From the NCBI GenBank assembly GCA_047610385.1, contig JBLGAC010000048.1:1-31942 (forward strand): DNA of 31,942 nt. The letters are read 5' to 3'. Of this stretch, positions 24,870 to 31,942 are shown piece after piece. This DNA is from JBOCEF01 sp047610385. Lineage in GTDB: Bacteria; Pseudomonadota; Alphaproteobacteria; Rhodobacterales; Rhodobacteraceae. The number at the start of each line of letters is the position of its first letter. Within the stretch, counting starts at the first letter, position 1. The position numbers were made by a program, and so were the translations under genes. A model generated the notes under the pieces. That model did no database searches. It had not been told where the DNA came from and worked only from the letters and a program-made list of their open reading frames with translations.

Positions 24870-25873
24870 GCGCCTGCCTCCGCGAATGTCAGCTCCAAGG
24901 GGGCGTGCACGCAGGCGACGCGGTGGCCTTCGCCGATCTGGATCAAGGGCGGCGGCGCGGCGGTGCAGGCAGCGTCCGCAAACGGGCAGCGCGGTGCGAA
25001 CCGGCAGCCCGCGGGCATGTTGTCAACGCCGGGCACCATGCCGTCGATCGTGGTCAGCCGCCCCGCGCGCTTGCCGATTGAGGGAACCGAGCTCATCAAC
25101 CCGATCGTGTAGGGGTGCTGGGGGTCGTCAAAAATCGCCTCAACGGTGCCGTCTTCAACAATGCGCCCGGCATACATCACCGCGACCTTGTCGGCGATTT
25201 CCGCCACAACCCCAAGGTCATGGGTGATCATCACCAGCGCCGTGCCGCTTTCGCTCTGAAGCGTGCGGATCAGGTCGAGGATCTGGGCCTGAATGGTCAC
25301 ATCCAGCGCGGTGGTTGGTTCATCGGCGATCAGCAGCGCGGGATCATTGGCCAGCGCCATGGCGATCATCACCCGCTGGCGCATGCCGCCCGAAAGCTGG
25401 TGCGGATAATCGTCCAGCCGCTGCGCCGCTGCCGGGATGCGCACACGCTCCAGCATCTCCAGCGCGCGGGCGCGGGCCTGGGCGCGGGTGCCGCTTCTGT
25501 GCCGCAGCACCGCCTCAGCGATCTGGTCACCGATGCGGTGGACCGGGTTCAGCGAGGTCATCGGTTCTTGAAAGATCATCGCGATGCGGTCGCCGCGGAT
25601 GTCGCCCAGATCGCGCCGGGGCATCGACAGCAGATCCTGCCCGCCGAACATCGCCGTCCCCGACATCAACTGCCCCGGCGGCATCGGCAGCAGCCCCATC
25701 AGCGACAGTGCCGTCACCGATTTTCCGCAGCCGCTTTCGCCGACGATGCACAGCGTTTCCCCGGGTGCGACCGAAAACGACGCCCCGTCCACCACATTCG
25801 CCGATGCACCCTTGAAGCGCAGCGACAGGTTTTCAACCTTGAGCAATGGGGCGGGGTGCGGCTCAGTCAGCAT
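24866..25873 (-). CDS. ABC transporter ATPase, DppD/OppD type
   Basis: This 335-residue ATPase partner has Walker A GESGCGKS at 45-52, the Q-loop MIFQEPMTSLNP at 99-110, the signature LSGGMRQR at 160-167 and Walker B LLIADEP at 180-186. The C-terminal oligo_HPY domain contains NMPAGCRFAPRCPFADAAC; cysteines in this region bind an iron-sulfur cluster in some Dpp ATPases. A GGGAG site precedes the ATG. Its start overlaps the end of the GntR gene by 11 bp, placing the regulator and transporter on one transcript. Confidence 0.94.
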   Translation of the reverse strand: MLTEPHPAPLLKVENLSLRFKGASANVVDGASFSVAPGETLCIVGESGCGKSVTALSLMGLLPMPPGQLMSGTAMFGGQDLLSMPRRDLGDIRGDRIAMIFQEPMTSLNPVHRIGDQIAEAVLRHRSGTRAQARARALEMLERVRIPAAAQRLDDYPHQLSGGMRQRVMIAMALANDPALLIADEPTTALDVTIQAQILDLIRTLQSESGTALVMITHDLGVVAEIADKVAVMYAGRIVEDGTVEAIFDDPQHPYTIGLMSSVPSIGKRAGRLTTIDGMVPGVDNMPAGCRFAPRCPFADAACTAAPPPLIQIGEGHRVACVHAPLELTFAEAGA

Positions 25874-26579
25874 CGATCACGTCTCCCGCGCTTTGGAACA
25901 ACATGCGTTCCTGCAGGGCCAGAAGATGCTGGCGCATGGTCTTTTCCGCTGCGATCGGGTCGCGCCGTTCAATGGCGTCAACAACTTGGGCGTGCTGGGC
26001 CTGATACAAGGTCACCGCTTCGTTGGTGCGAATGCTGGCGCGCACATGGCGCCAGGCGTCGTCTTGGCGAACCCGGTCCACCACGTCGAACAGCGCCAGG
26101 AACAGCGTGTTGCCCGCAGCAGCCGCGATGGCGCGGTGCAGCGCGCCGTCCCACAATTCATGCCCGTCCATATCCTCAGCGCCCGCGACCTTGGCCGCCA
26201 GATCGCGCATGCCTGAAATGGCCGCAGGGCTGGCCCGCAGCGCCGCAAGCTGCGCAAGCACTGGCTCGATCCGCAGCCGGACCTCCATGACCTCAAGCAT
26301 GTTGGACAGTTCGGGCAGTTTGCGGATCGCGCGGTCGGGCTGGTTCGGCTCAGCGCCAATGAAGGTGCCTGAGCCTTGGCGCCGCCAGATCCGGCCCTCA
26401 GTCTCCAGCACTTCAAGCGCGCGGCGCACGGCGCGGCGCCCGACGCCGATCTGTTCGGCCAGATCACGTTCCGCAGGCAGCTGGTCCTGCCCCTCTCGGT
26501 GCAGGCCGCCGACAATGGCGCGCAGACGGTCCAGCGCGAGGCTGGAGTTTCGTTGCGCGGGTTTGTCGAGTTCAGTCAC
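25863..26579 (-). CDS. GntR-family regulator, FadR subfamily (FCD domain)
   Basis: This 238-residue regulator has a winged helix-turn-helix at about 12-75 (LPAERDLAEQIGVGRRAVRR, then LEVLETEGRIWRRQGSGTFI). An all-helical FCD ligand domain follows, with the DGALHRAIAAAAGN motif and C-terminal QHAQVVDAIERRD and MRQHL, whose histidines usually hold a metal in this subfamily. Translation must start at a GTG because an in-frame stop stands just upstream. It is the first gene of the transporter operon, and an inverted repeat lies 17 bp upstream, so autoregulation and control of the whole operon are likely. The ligand is probably a carboxylate or amino acid derived from the transported compound. Confidence 0.92.
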   Translation of the reverse strand: MTELDKPAQRNSSLALDRLRAIVGGLHREGQDQLPAERDLAEQIGVGRRAVRRALEVLETEGRIWRRQGSGTFIGAEPNQPDRAIRKLPELSNMLEVMEVRLRIEPVLAQLAALRASPAAISGMRDLAAKVAGAEDMDGHELWDGALHRAIAAAAGNTLFLALFDVVDRVRQDDAWRHVRASIRTNEAVTLYQAQHAQVVDAIERRDPIAAEKTMRQHLLALQERMLFQSAGDVIDAD

Positions 26580-26595
26580 GGGGCACCATCATGAG

Positions 26596-26611
26596 ACCAA
26601 TTGCGATTGGT
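26596..26611. promoter_or_regulatory. Inverted repeat upstream of the GntR gene, probable operator
   Basis: ACCAAT, four bases (TGCG), ATTGGT form a perfect 6-bp inverted repeat 17 bp upstream of the GTG start. TGGT/ACCA half-sites are usual for FadR-subfamily GntR proteins, although their spacing is normally shorter. Its position over the leader fits repression of the regulator-transporter operon. Four TTTGG motifs at 26651-26700 may be further contacts. Confidence 0.6.
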
Positions 26612-26666
26612 GCCATTAGTGGGTCACGAATCTGAACCGCGCAAGGACTCTTTGGCGTTTGGTGTG

Positions 26667-26706
26667 TTTGGCTTAAATTTAGGCAGTGACGCTAATTTGG
26701 CTAAAT
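26667..26706 (+). repeat. Imperfect direct repeat TTTGGCT(T)AAAT in the promoter region
   Basis: TTTGGCTTAAAT at 26667-26678 and TTTGGCTAAAT at 26696-26706 differ by one T and are about 29 bp apart, close to three helical turns. They lie in the AT-rich part of the gap upstream of the GntR gene and may be activator or regulator sites. The rest of this 344-bp gap has no gene. Confidence 0.4.
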
Positions 26707-26831
26707 GATGGGGCAGTCATGTGGGGTCACACGTTTTTTCACCAAAAAATGCTCTAAAACTAAGCTGACACAAGCTGATGGCGTAACAGTCTACACATCT
26801 GGGCTTCGCGTCAGGTTTGGCGATGCCCGAA

Positions 26832-26865
26832 GCCCGCGCCGATGCTGAAACTGCACGGCGCGGGC
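26832..26865 (-). terminator. Ten-bp G+C-rich hairpin after the acetamidase gene
   Basis: GCCCGCGCCG at 26832-26841 pairs perfectly with CGGCGCGGGC at 26856-26865 over a 14-nt loop. It lies 58 bp past the acetamidase stop on the transcribed strand. No U-tract follows, so it may be a Rho-assisted or mRNA-protecting structure. If it terminates, it isolates the amidase gene from the downstream transporter operon. Confidence 0.55.
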
Positions 26866-26923
26866 AGTGGTGTCTGATGGCGTTATGCCTGAACCAATCT
26901 TTAAAGGTTCCAGATCGGTCCGG

Positions 26924-27868
26924 TCAGGCGATCCAGTCCTTGCGCATCATCATGTGCACGCCCTTCTCGCCATCCACCACCTGCGTGACGCGCAGGTCGC
27001 CCGCGAGGCTCAGCAGCATGTAGGCGTCATTGCGGCTCAGCCCCGCGCGGTCTGAGACCATGGTGATCATGTCCCGAAGCGCCCGGCGCATTGCCTCATC
27101 CAGCGTCTCATGAAACCCCATGGAGATCAGATGCTCCGGCGTTTCCGCAAAGGGCCGGTCGATGTGCATGTCCTTGCGCACCGTCAGGCGAAACCGGCCG
27201 GTCAGCGCGGTTTCCAGCGCCGCGATCGACACCTCGCCATCGCCTTGACGGCCATGTCCGTCGCCAGCGGAAAACAGCGCGCCCTCGTTGAACACCGGCA
27301 GAAAAAGGGTCGTGCCGGCGCGCAGTTCCTTGTTGTCCATGTTGCCGCCAAAGGCCCGCGGTTCAGCCGCGCTGATCCGGCCCCAGCCCGGCGGGGGCGC
27401 CACCGCCATGATGCCAAAAAACGGGTCGAGCGGCATTTCCAACCCCCACGGCGTGCGGCACACCCCCCGCGCGATGTCGATGGCAAGGCGCATCCGGTCG
27501 CGGGTTGGAAAGTCATCGGGCAGGGCACCCTTCAGCGGGATGATCGACGTGAAGCCCCAGGTTTGCGCCGGTGTGACCTCAAGGATGTCCACCTGCAACA
27601 CGTCGCCGGGCATCGCACCGCGCACATGAATCGGGCCGGTCATCATGTGCGGGGTCGGGCCTTGCATGCTGGCATGGGCCTCCATCGCCGCGATGTGGGC
27701 GGGCAGCACCCCGGCGCCATCCTCGGGCAGGTCAGCCGGGCGGCAGGCGGGCAGGCAGTCGAGGATCACCTCATCGCCCGACGCGACCGTGCGCACCGCT
27801 TGCGTGCTGGCGTCAAAATAGCCCCAGAACAGATGTTCGGGGCGCCAGTCGATGTGGTGGACGGCCAT
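26924..27868 (-). CDS. Acetamidase/formamidase family protein
   Basis: With the start at 27868 (MAVHHIDWRP), supported by an AAGGAAG ribosome site, the protein has 314 residues. It carries the FmdA/AmdA family signatures: HFW-like HLFWGYFD at 12-19, MTGPIHVRGAMPGDVL at 76-91, GGNMDNKEL at 174-182 and SAGDGHGRQGDGEV at 200-213, which contribute metal and substrate contacts. Family members hydrolyse formamide or short amides to ammonia and carboxylate. The open frame runs further upstream to 28213, but that part has no family similarity. It is on the same strand as the peptide transporter operon and upstream of it, separated by a 344-bp regulatory gap, so a linked role in releasing ammonia from imported amides is possible but not shown. 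Confidence 0.9.
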   Translation of the reverse strand: MAVHHIDWRPEHLFWGYFDASTQAVRTVASGDEVILDCLPACRPADLPEDGAGVLPAHIAAMEAHASMQGPTPHMMTGPIHVRGAMPGDVLQVDILEVTPAQTWGFTSIIPLKGALPDDFPTRDRMRLAIDIARGVCRTPWGLEMPLDPFFGIMAVAPPPGWGRISAAEPRAFGGNMDNKELRAGTTLFLPVFNEGALFSAGDGHGRQGDGEVSIAALETALTGRFRLTVRKDMHIDRPFAETPEHLISMGFHETLDEAMRRALRDMITMVSDRAGLSRNDAYMLLSLAGDLRVTQVVDGEKGVHMMMRKDWIA

Positions 27869-28336
27869 GGGCGGCTTCCTTCGATGCAGGTAAAACGGAC
27901 CGCCATTTAACCTGATGCGGGCCGCCCACGTCCAGCGCCCGGGTCGCCCACCGCTTCCGCTCAAATCGATGACGTCGGGTTCATTCAGGCCCAGAACCTG
28001 CGCGGCTGGAGCAGCCAATGGCGATTCTCGTTGCCGGCGTCTCAGCCGCCACTGTTGGGTGCGGCTTGCCCCGCGCACATCGCGGTCAATGGCCTGATTG
28101 GCTTCGCTGCCGTTGGCAGCCTCGATGCGCCGATTTTGCATGGCTGAGTGTTTGGATGGGCAGCATGGCCGGGCATCTGATCGCGCGCCGCCATGCTGCC
28201 ATACCAGCCTCATACGATGAAATGATCATCGCCCACAGGCCGAATGGGCTAGGCAAGAGCAAGGCGCGGACGTCGCGCATGCGCATGTGCGAAAGGCGCG
28301 CTTTTGGTCCCAGCTCAATTGCCCCGCCGCGCCTGA
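27869..28336. other. 468-bp gap without a recognisable gene
   Basis: The stretch lies between the end of ompW-like and the start of the amidase gene, both on the minus strand. Its near end carries the amidase ribosome site. Open frames on both strands (for example 28018-28368 plus, and the minus frame continuing past 27868) have no ribosome site and an Arg/Pro-rich composition like that of non-coding G+C-rich DNA. I see no RNA gene or repeat. Confidence 0.55.
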
Positions 28337-29005
28337 TCAGAAGCGGTAGCCGACCCCGAGGCCGATGATCAGGGGGTTGATCTCAGCACTGCCAGTGACC
28401 GCACCGTTGTTGATGCTCCAATCGCTCTCCATCATAATGTATTTCACGTCGGCGTTCAGATAAATCCCATCAGTGATTTCGATGTCGATCCCGGCCTGCA
28501 GCGCAATACCGAACGCGTTGTCATAGGAAATGCTGTCGAACTGCCCAGCATCTTCGTTTAAGAACATGGTGTAGTTCACGCCGACGCCGAAATAGGGTTT
28601 CACCTTTGACAGGGCGCGCTCTCCGGTCCATTCGGCTAGCTGGGTGATGTGGTATTGCGCGGTCAGGGTCGGGGGCAGCAGCCACACTGATCCGATGTCT
28701 GCGCCGGAAAGTGAGCCGGCGCCGCGCACATCATGGGGCGTGACAGCAAGGATCAGCTCTGCCGCGATGTTGGGCGTGAAGAAATAGGTGATGTCGAGCT
28801 CAGGCACCACGCTGGAGGAGATTGTGCCGCTTGCGGTGCGGTCGCCATCCATCTTCAGCGTCTCATTGGGCATGACCGAAAGGCCGCGCACGCGCACCAG
28901 CCAGTCACCGTCGGTCTTGGGGCTGTACCACGCGTCCTGGGCAAGCGCGGGGGCGGCGCAGAGGGCGGCGGTCTGGGCGATGGCGGCGAAGGTCTTGGTG
29001 GACAT
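28337..29005 (-). CDS. OmpW-family outer membrane protein
   Basis: This 222-residue small beta-barrel protein has a signal peptide at 1-22 (AAPALA, cleavage before QDAW), a DWLVRVRGLSVMPNE strand and the family DITYFFTPNIAAELILAVTPHD segment. It also has VKPYFGVGVNYT and a C-terminal strand ending in Phe (GLGVGYRF), the signature for BAM-dependent outer-membrane insertion. OmpW barrels of eight strands pass small hydrophobic molecules. A GGAG site is present upstream of the ATG. It stands alone and is divergent from the MFS gene across 239 bp. Confidence 0.93.
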   Translation of the reverse strand: MSTKTFAAIAQTAALCAAPALAQDAWYSPKTDGDWLVRVRGLSVMPNETLKMDGDRTASGTISSSVVPELDITYFFTPNIAAELILAVTPHDVRGAGSLSGADIGSVWLLPPTLTAQYHITQLAEWTGERALSKVKPYFGVGVNYTMFLNEDAGQFDSISYDNAFGIALQAGIDIEITDGIYLNADVKYIMMESDWSINNGAVTGSAEINPLIIGLGVGYRF

Positions 29006-29244
29006 CGGTGTTCTCCGGGAAGGGCTGGACAGACAAGGCGGCCTGATGGCGAGGGCCTCTGGGCGCGGTGCTACGCCCGCCTGAGTGGCCCGGCGTTGAC
29101 GCAGATCATTTCAGTGTGAAAGCGAGACCGACGCGCCCGTGGTGGCTGCGGGCTGGCGCCATGGCCCAGCCTGGTGGCTGCGGCGGAGCGCCGCGCATGT
29201 CGGCGGGATTGGACACGCGGCGTGCGGCGCTCTAAGCCAACCTT

Positions 29245-30567
29245 ATGAAACCGACATTGCCCCCCCCGCCCATTTCCGCACAGATGACGCCGATCGACGC
29301 GTCCGCGCCCGTTGGGGCACGCATGGGGCAGGGCACCTCGGCGATTGGCGAGGCGCTGCCGCCCCCCCGCCTTTTCGACCGCAGCACCCAGCCGCACATG
29401 CTGACCCTGGTGATGATCGCCGGACTGGGCGCATTGGCGATGAATGTGTTCTTGCCGTCACTGCCGGGGATCGCGCTGTTTTTCAACACAGATTCGGCCG
29501 TCGCACAGTTGGCGGTGTCGGGCTATCTGGCGGTCACCGGCGCGCTGCAGCTGCTGATCGGCCCGCTGTCGGACCGCTATGGCCGCCGCCCGGTGCTGCT
29601 GTGGTCGATGGGCATATTTGTCGTCGCCACCATCGGCGCGCTGCTGGCACCAAGCATTGAGATCTTTCTTGCCTGCCGCATGGTGCAGGCGACCGTCGCG
29701 TCGGGCTTTGCGCTGTCGCGGGCGATCGTGCGCGACACGTCCGCGCCCGAAAAAGCCGCCTCGCGGATCGGCTATGTCACTATGGGCATGGCGGTGGTCC
29801 CGATGCTGGGCCCGATGCTGGGCGGGATCCTTGAGGACCTGGCCGGTTGGCATGCATCGTTCGGCGTGCTTTTGATCGCGGGGGTGCTGGTCTGGGCGCT
29901 GATCTGGGCCGATCTGGGTGAGACCCACACCGTGCGCGCCACATCATTGGTCGCGCAGATGCGCAGCTATCCAGAGCTGCTGAACTCTCGGCGCTTCTGG
30001 GGCTATGCGCTGACCGCGGCGGCGGCGACCGGGGCGTTTTTTGCGTTTCTGGGGGGCGGGCCGTTCGTGGCGATCACGATCCTTGGCCTCAGCCCCAAGG
30101 AAATGGGGTTCTATTTCGGGTTCATCGCCGCGGGTTACCTTTGCGGCAACTTCATCTCTGCGCGGTGGTCTGAGCGGTTCGGCATCTCACGCATGATGAT
30201 CGGCGGGGCGGTGTCGGGGTCCTTGGCCATGGCGACGTCCTGCGCACTGTTCGTGGCGGGCTTTGTGCATCCGATGGCGCTGTTCGGGCCGATTTTCTTT
30301 GTCGGGCTGGGCAACGGCATGACGCTGCCATCGGCCAATGCGGGGCTTTTGTCGGCGCGGCCAAAGTTGGCAGGCAGCGCGGCGGGCCTAGGCGGCGCGC
30401 TGATGATCGGCGGGGGCGCGGCGCTGTCAGCATTCGCCGGATCGCTGCTGGGGCCAGAGACAGGCCCCCTGCCGCTGGTGGTGGTGATGCTTGGCGCGGC
30501 GCTGCTGACGCTGGTGTCGGCGCTGTGGGTCACGCGGATTGAGCGCGAGGTCGCCGCACGCGCCTGA
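29245..30567 (+). CDS. MFS transporter, Bcr/CflA-like drug exporter
   Basis: This inner-membrane major-facilitator protein has about 12 predicted helices in 440 residues. The MNVFLPSLP motif at 66-74 replaces the TDMYLPALP of Bcr/CflA proteins, and motif A is GPLSDRYGRRPV at 106-117. Helix 4 carries RMVQATVASGFALSRAIVRD, matching the RxxQG...RAxVRD region of this subfamily. The first 50 residues are Pro/Ala-rich and not conserved, so the true start may be the ATG at 29284 or 29323; none has a strong ribosome site. Expected role is proton-driven export of drugs or metabolites such as bicyclomycin or sulfonamides. Substrate unknown. Confidence 0.9.
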   Translation: MKPTLPPPPISAQMTPIDASAPVGARMGQGTSAIGEALPPPRLFDRSTQPHMLTLVMIAGLGALAMNVFLPSLPGIALFFNTDSAVAQLAVSGYLAVTGALQLLIGPLSDRYGRRPVLLWSMGIFVVATIGALLAPSIEIFLACRMVQATVASGFALSRAIVRDTSAPEKAASRIGYVTMGMAVVPMLGPMLGGILEDLAGWHASFGVLLIAGVLVWALIWADLGETHTVRATSLVAQMRSYPELLNSRRFWGYALTAAAATGAFFAFLGGGPFVAITILGLSPKEMGFYFGFIAAGYLCGNFISARWSERFGISRMMIGGAVSGSLAMATSCALFVAGFVHPMALFGPIFFVGLGNGMTLPSANAGLLSARPKLAGSAAGLGGALMIGGGAALSAFAGSLLGPETGPLPLVVVMLGAALLTLVSALWVTRIEREVAARA

Positions 30568-30623
30568 TGGTGCTCGGCCTGTCTTGACGAGTCGCCCGCC
30601 ATGCCATACCCGTGCCTCAGCAA

Positions 30624-30697
30624 GCGGGCGTGATGTAGTGGTAGCCTGTCAGCCTTCCAAGCTGAACGTGCGGGTTCGATTCCCGCCGCCCGCTCCA
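30624..30697 (+). tRNA. tRNA-Gly (anticodon UCC), CCA encoded
   Basis: A full cloverleaf is visible: acceptor GCGGGCG with CGCCCGC, anticodon arm TCAGC/GCTGA around the loop CTTCCAA (anticodon TCC at 30656-30658), and a T-arm GCGGG-TTCGATT-CCCGC. Discriminator T and an encoded CCA follow, for 74 nt in total. The sequence resembles E. coli tRNA-Gly(UCC). It lies 56 bp past the MFS gene on the same strand. Confidence 0.96.
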
Positions 30698-30731
30698 GCA
30701 ATTATCTGGTCCAGCCCGATCGCACAGTCGC

Positions 30732-30775
30732 CGCCGCCGCTTTACGGTGCAGGCGGCGCGGTGCTGTGGATTTTT
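30732..30775 (+). terminator. Possible terminator after tRNA-Gly
   Basis: CGCCGCC at 30732-30738 pairs with GGCGGCG at 30752-30758, and a T5 run lies at 30771-30775, about 12 bp further. The distance between stem and T-run is larger than usual, so this is tentative. Confidence 0.35.
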
Positions 30776-30944
30776 GCGAAAACGGGTTTCAGCCGCGCCG
30801 TGTTGTGAACGCTGCTCGACCGCGGCGATAATCGGTCTGGGCGGACGCTGGACGCCATGAAATCACCCTAATTTCCCACTTTGAGTTTTTCGCGGACAGG
30901 CGCAAATTTTCTAGATTACCATAATAAATAGGCGTGTTTTCGCC

Positions 30945-31604
30945 ATGTCCAATCTAAGATCTCTTCGCCTAGCCACGATGACGGCTGCCATCGCGGCTAT
31001 CTCCGCCGGGTCCGCCTTGGCCGTTACCGCCGTCGTCGATTTCACCGGCGTCAGCTACACTAAGCCCCCGGGTGCCTACACGCTGATCAACGCCAGCGCC
31101 GACGCCACGGTCTATGCTTTTGGCGTCACCAACCCGACCTCCACCGCGGCCTATGTCGACGCGCTCGATGGCCCGTCGGGGCCATATGATGATGCGGGCT
31201 TTCTTGATGTTGCGCCGGGCGTGTCGCCGGAGCGCGAACTCTGGGGGGCCGTCTTGCTGACTGAGGCCGACTGGAGTGTCTACAAGCCGCTTGAATTCTA
31301 CGTCACGCTCGACATGACCATGGAAGACCTGTTCGGCACCTGGGCTTACGGCGGCGACGTGGTCAATTGGTATGAGGTCTACGACGCCTCCGGCATCGGG
31401 CCGGGCGAGACCGCAACCCAGTTCAACTTTGACGGGCCGGTCGCGTCCCTGGGTTTTGTGATCGGGGTGAACAGCCTCGGTGCCGAAGGGGCCGCGATCC
31501 TTGGGGCACCGGGGGCGGACGTGCCGTTGCCCACCGCAGCATGGATGTTTTTGGCTGGCGTGGGGGCGCTGGCCGGTGTTGGCCGGGCGCGCCGCCGCGC
31601 CTGA
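30945..31604 (+). CDS. Secreted protein with a VPLPA-CTERM-like sorting tail
   Basis: This is a 219-residue exported protein. It has a signal peptide at 1-27 (AAIAAISAGSALA then VTAVV). A beta-rich middle region of unknown function follows, with no similarity I recognise. The C-terminus at 193-219 starts VPLP-TAAW, continues with a hydrophobic helix (MFLAGVGALAGVG) and ends in RARRRA. This three-part tail matches the VPLPA-CTERM signal of Rhodobacteraceae, which exosortase-type transpeptidases process on extracytoplasmic proteins. AT-rich sequence upstream (30905-30935) probably holds the promoter, and a strong terminator follows. It is alone in its unit. It may be a matrix or surface protein; no exosortase gene is visible here. 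Confidence 0.85.
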   Translation: MSNLRSLRLATMTAAIAAISAGSALAVTAVVDFTGVSYTKPPGAYTLINASADATVYAFGVTNPTSTAAYVDALDGPSGPYDDAGFLDVAPGVSPERELWGAVLLTEADWSVYKPLEFYVTLDMTMEDLFGTWAYGGDVVNWYEVYDASGIGPGETATQFNFDGPVASLGFVIGVNSLGAEGAAILGAPGADVPLPTAAWMFLAGVGALAGVGRARRRA

Positions 31605-31628
31605 TGCCGCCTTGCGCGTGCCATCCAA

Positions 31629-31656
31629 CGCCGCCGCCCTGACCGGGGCGGCGGCG
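31629..31656 (+). terminator. Strong hairpin terminator after the sorting-tail gene
   Basis: CGCCGCCGCCC at 31629-31639 pairs perfectly with GGGCGGCGGCG at 31646-31656 (11 bp, 6-nt loop), and CCGTTTTG follows. It lies 25 bp past the stop codon and separates the gene from tuf. Confidence 0.78.
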
Positions 31657-31705
31657 TGATCCGTTTTGCGGTGGGCGCAAGGGGGCGGGGCGGCAATCTT
31701 CGATA

Positions 31706-31768
31706 TTGCGATTTCTTTCAATTGCGTTTATGCGACGCCCGAAGATGCGGCCCTGCTATGCGGGGCCG
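31706..31768 (+). promoter_or_regulatory. Probable tuf promoter and leader hairpin
   Basis: TTGCGA at 31706-31711 with TATGCG at 31729-31734 (17-base spacer) is a plausible but weak promoter. The leader then contains CGGCCC (31748-31753) pairing with GGGCCG (31763-31768). A GAAGGA ribosome site at 31801-31806 precedes the tuf ATG. The promoter is predicted only from position and weak hexamers. Confidence 0.4.
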
Positions 31769-31815
31769 ATAAATGCAACCCCCACCGGGGCATCGGATAC
31801 GAAGGAATTCAGGCG

Positions 31816-31942
31816 ATGGCCAAGGCTAAGTTCGAGCGCAACAAGCCGCACGTGAACATCGGCACGATCGGGCACGTGGACCACGGCAAGACCACGCTGA
31901 CCGCTGCGATCACGAAGCAGTTCGGCGAGTTCAAGTCGTACG
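31816..31942 (+). CDS. tuf: Elongation factor Tu, N-terminal part (runs off the window)
   Basis: The ATG opens 42 codons before the window ends. The peptide begins MAKAKFERNKPHVNIG and contains the G1 P-loop GHVDHGKT, unmistakable EF-Tu sequence; EF-Tu carries aminoacyl-tRNA to the ribosome. The leader contains its own probable promoter and ribosome site. The gene immediately upstream is a secreted protein ended by a terminator, not fusA. This is therefore probably the second, separately transcribed tuf copy known in many proteobacteria, often followed by tRNA-Trp, secE and nusG. That continuation lies outside the window. Confidence 0.98.
   Translation, partial: MAKAKFERNKPHVNIGTIGHVDHGKTTLTAAITKQFGEFKSY

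Noticed and set aside
28018..28368. Plus-strand open frame of 116 codons between the amidase and OmpW genes
   Set aside because: No ribosome site, Arg-rich composition and overlap with the ompW-like gene.

Overview
The window is G+C-rich, densely coded bacterial chromosome. It looks alphaproteobacterial and most likely Rhodobacteraceae/Roseobacter-type. The reasons are the EF-Tu N-terminus at the right edge, a VPLPA-CTERM-type sorting tail, long runs of acyl-CoA genes with short or overlapping junctions, a GntR/Dpp/gamma-glutamyltransferase/DUF1028 cluster and a two-domain ChrA. This assignment is inference; no 16S gene is present.

Left edge (1-1434): the first 31 codons of an IS5-family transposase run off the left edge on the minus strand. 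Its upstream end abuts a chromate transporter gene (chrA, minus).

Acyl-CoA catabolic regulon (1551-15013): two divergent arms start from one intergenic region near 11.2-11.35 kb. The minus arm runs acyl-CoA ligase, 3-hydroxyacyl-CoA dehydrogenase, enoyl-CoA hydratase, two acyl-CoA dehydrogenases, a VOC/glyoxalase-like protein, an SDR oxidoreductase, a TetR regulator and an Old Yellow Enzyme. The plus arm runs a MaoC-like protein, two crotonase-fold proteins and an ACAD10/11- or LvaA-like kinase. Two identical 16-bp inverted repeats sit one at each predicted promoter and are the likely operators, probably for the TetR protein. One acyl-CoA dehydrogenase lacks the usual catalytic glutamate, which suggests a heteromeric enzyme. 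The kinase suggests 4-hydroxyacyl-CoA chemistry. No thiolase is visible, so the substrate is unknown.

Middle (15107-17770): a cystathionine beta-lyase-like PLP enzyme (plus) converges on the ribosome-assembly GTPase rsgA (minus). About 480 bp without a recognisable gene follow, including a markedly AT-rich patch.

Peptide/gamma-glutamyl uptake operon (17771-26579, minus): GntR/FCD regulator, two Dpp/Opp-type ATPases, periplasmic binding protein, two permeases, a gamma-glutamyltransferase-like Ntn hydrolase without a signal peptide, and a DUF1028 protein. Junctions are mostly overlapping. A strong hairpin lies between the binding-protein gene and the first permease gene, and an inverted repeat lies just upstream of the regulator. 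An acetamidase/formamidase gene precedes this operon on the same strand. Together these genes suggest import and cytoplasmic hydrolysis of a peptide-like or gamma-glutamyl/amide substrate.

Right end (28337-31942): an OmpW-family outer-membrane protein (minus), a Bcr/CflA-like MFS exporter (plus), tRNA-Gly(UCC), a secreted VPLPA-CTERM-like protein with a strong terminator, and the start of a tuf gene that is not preceded by fusA.
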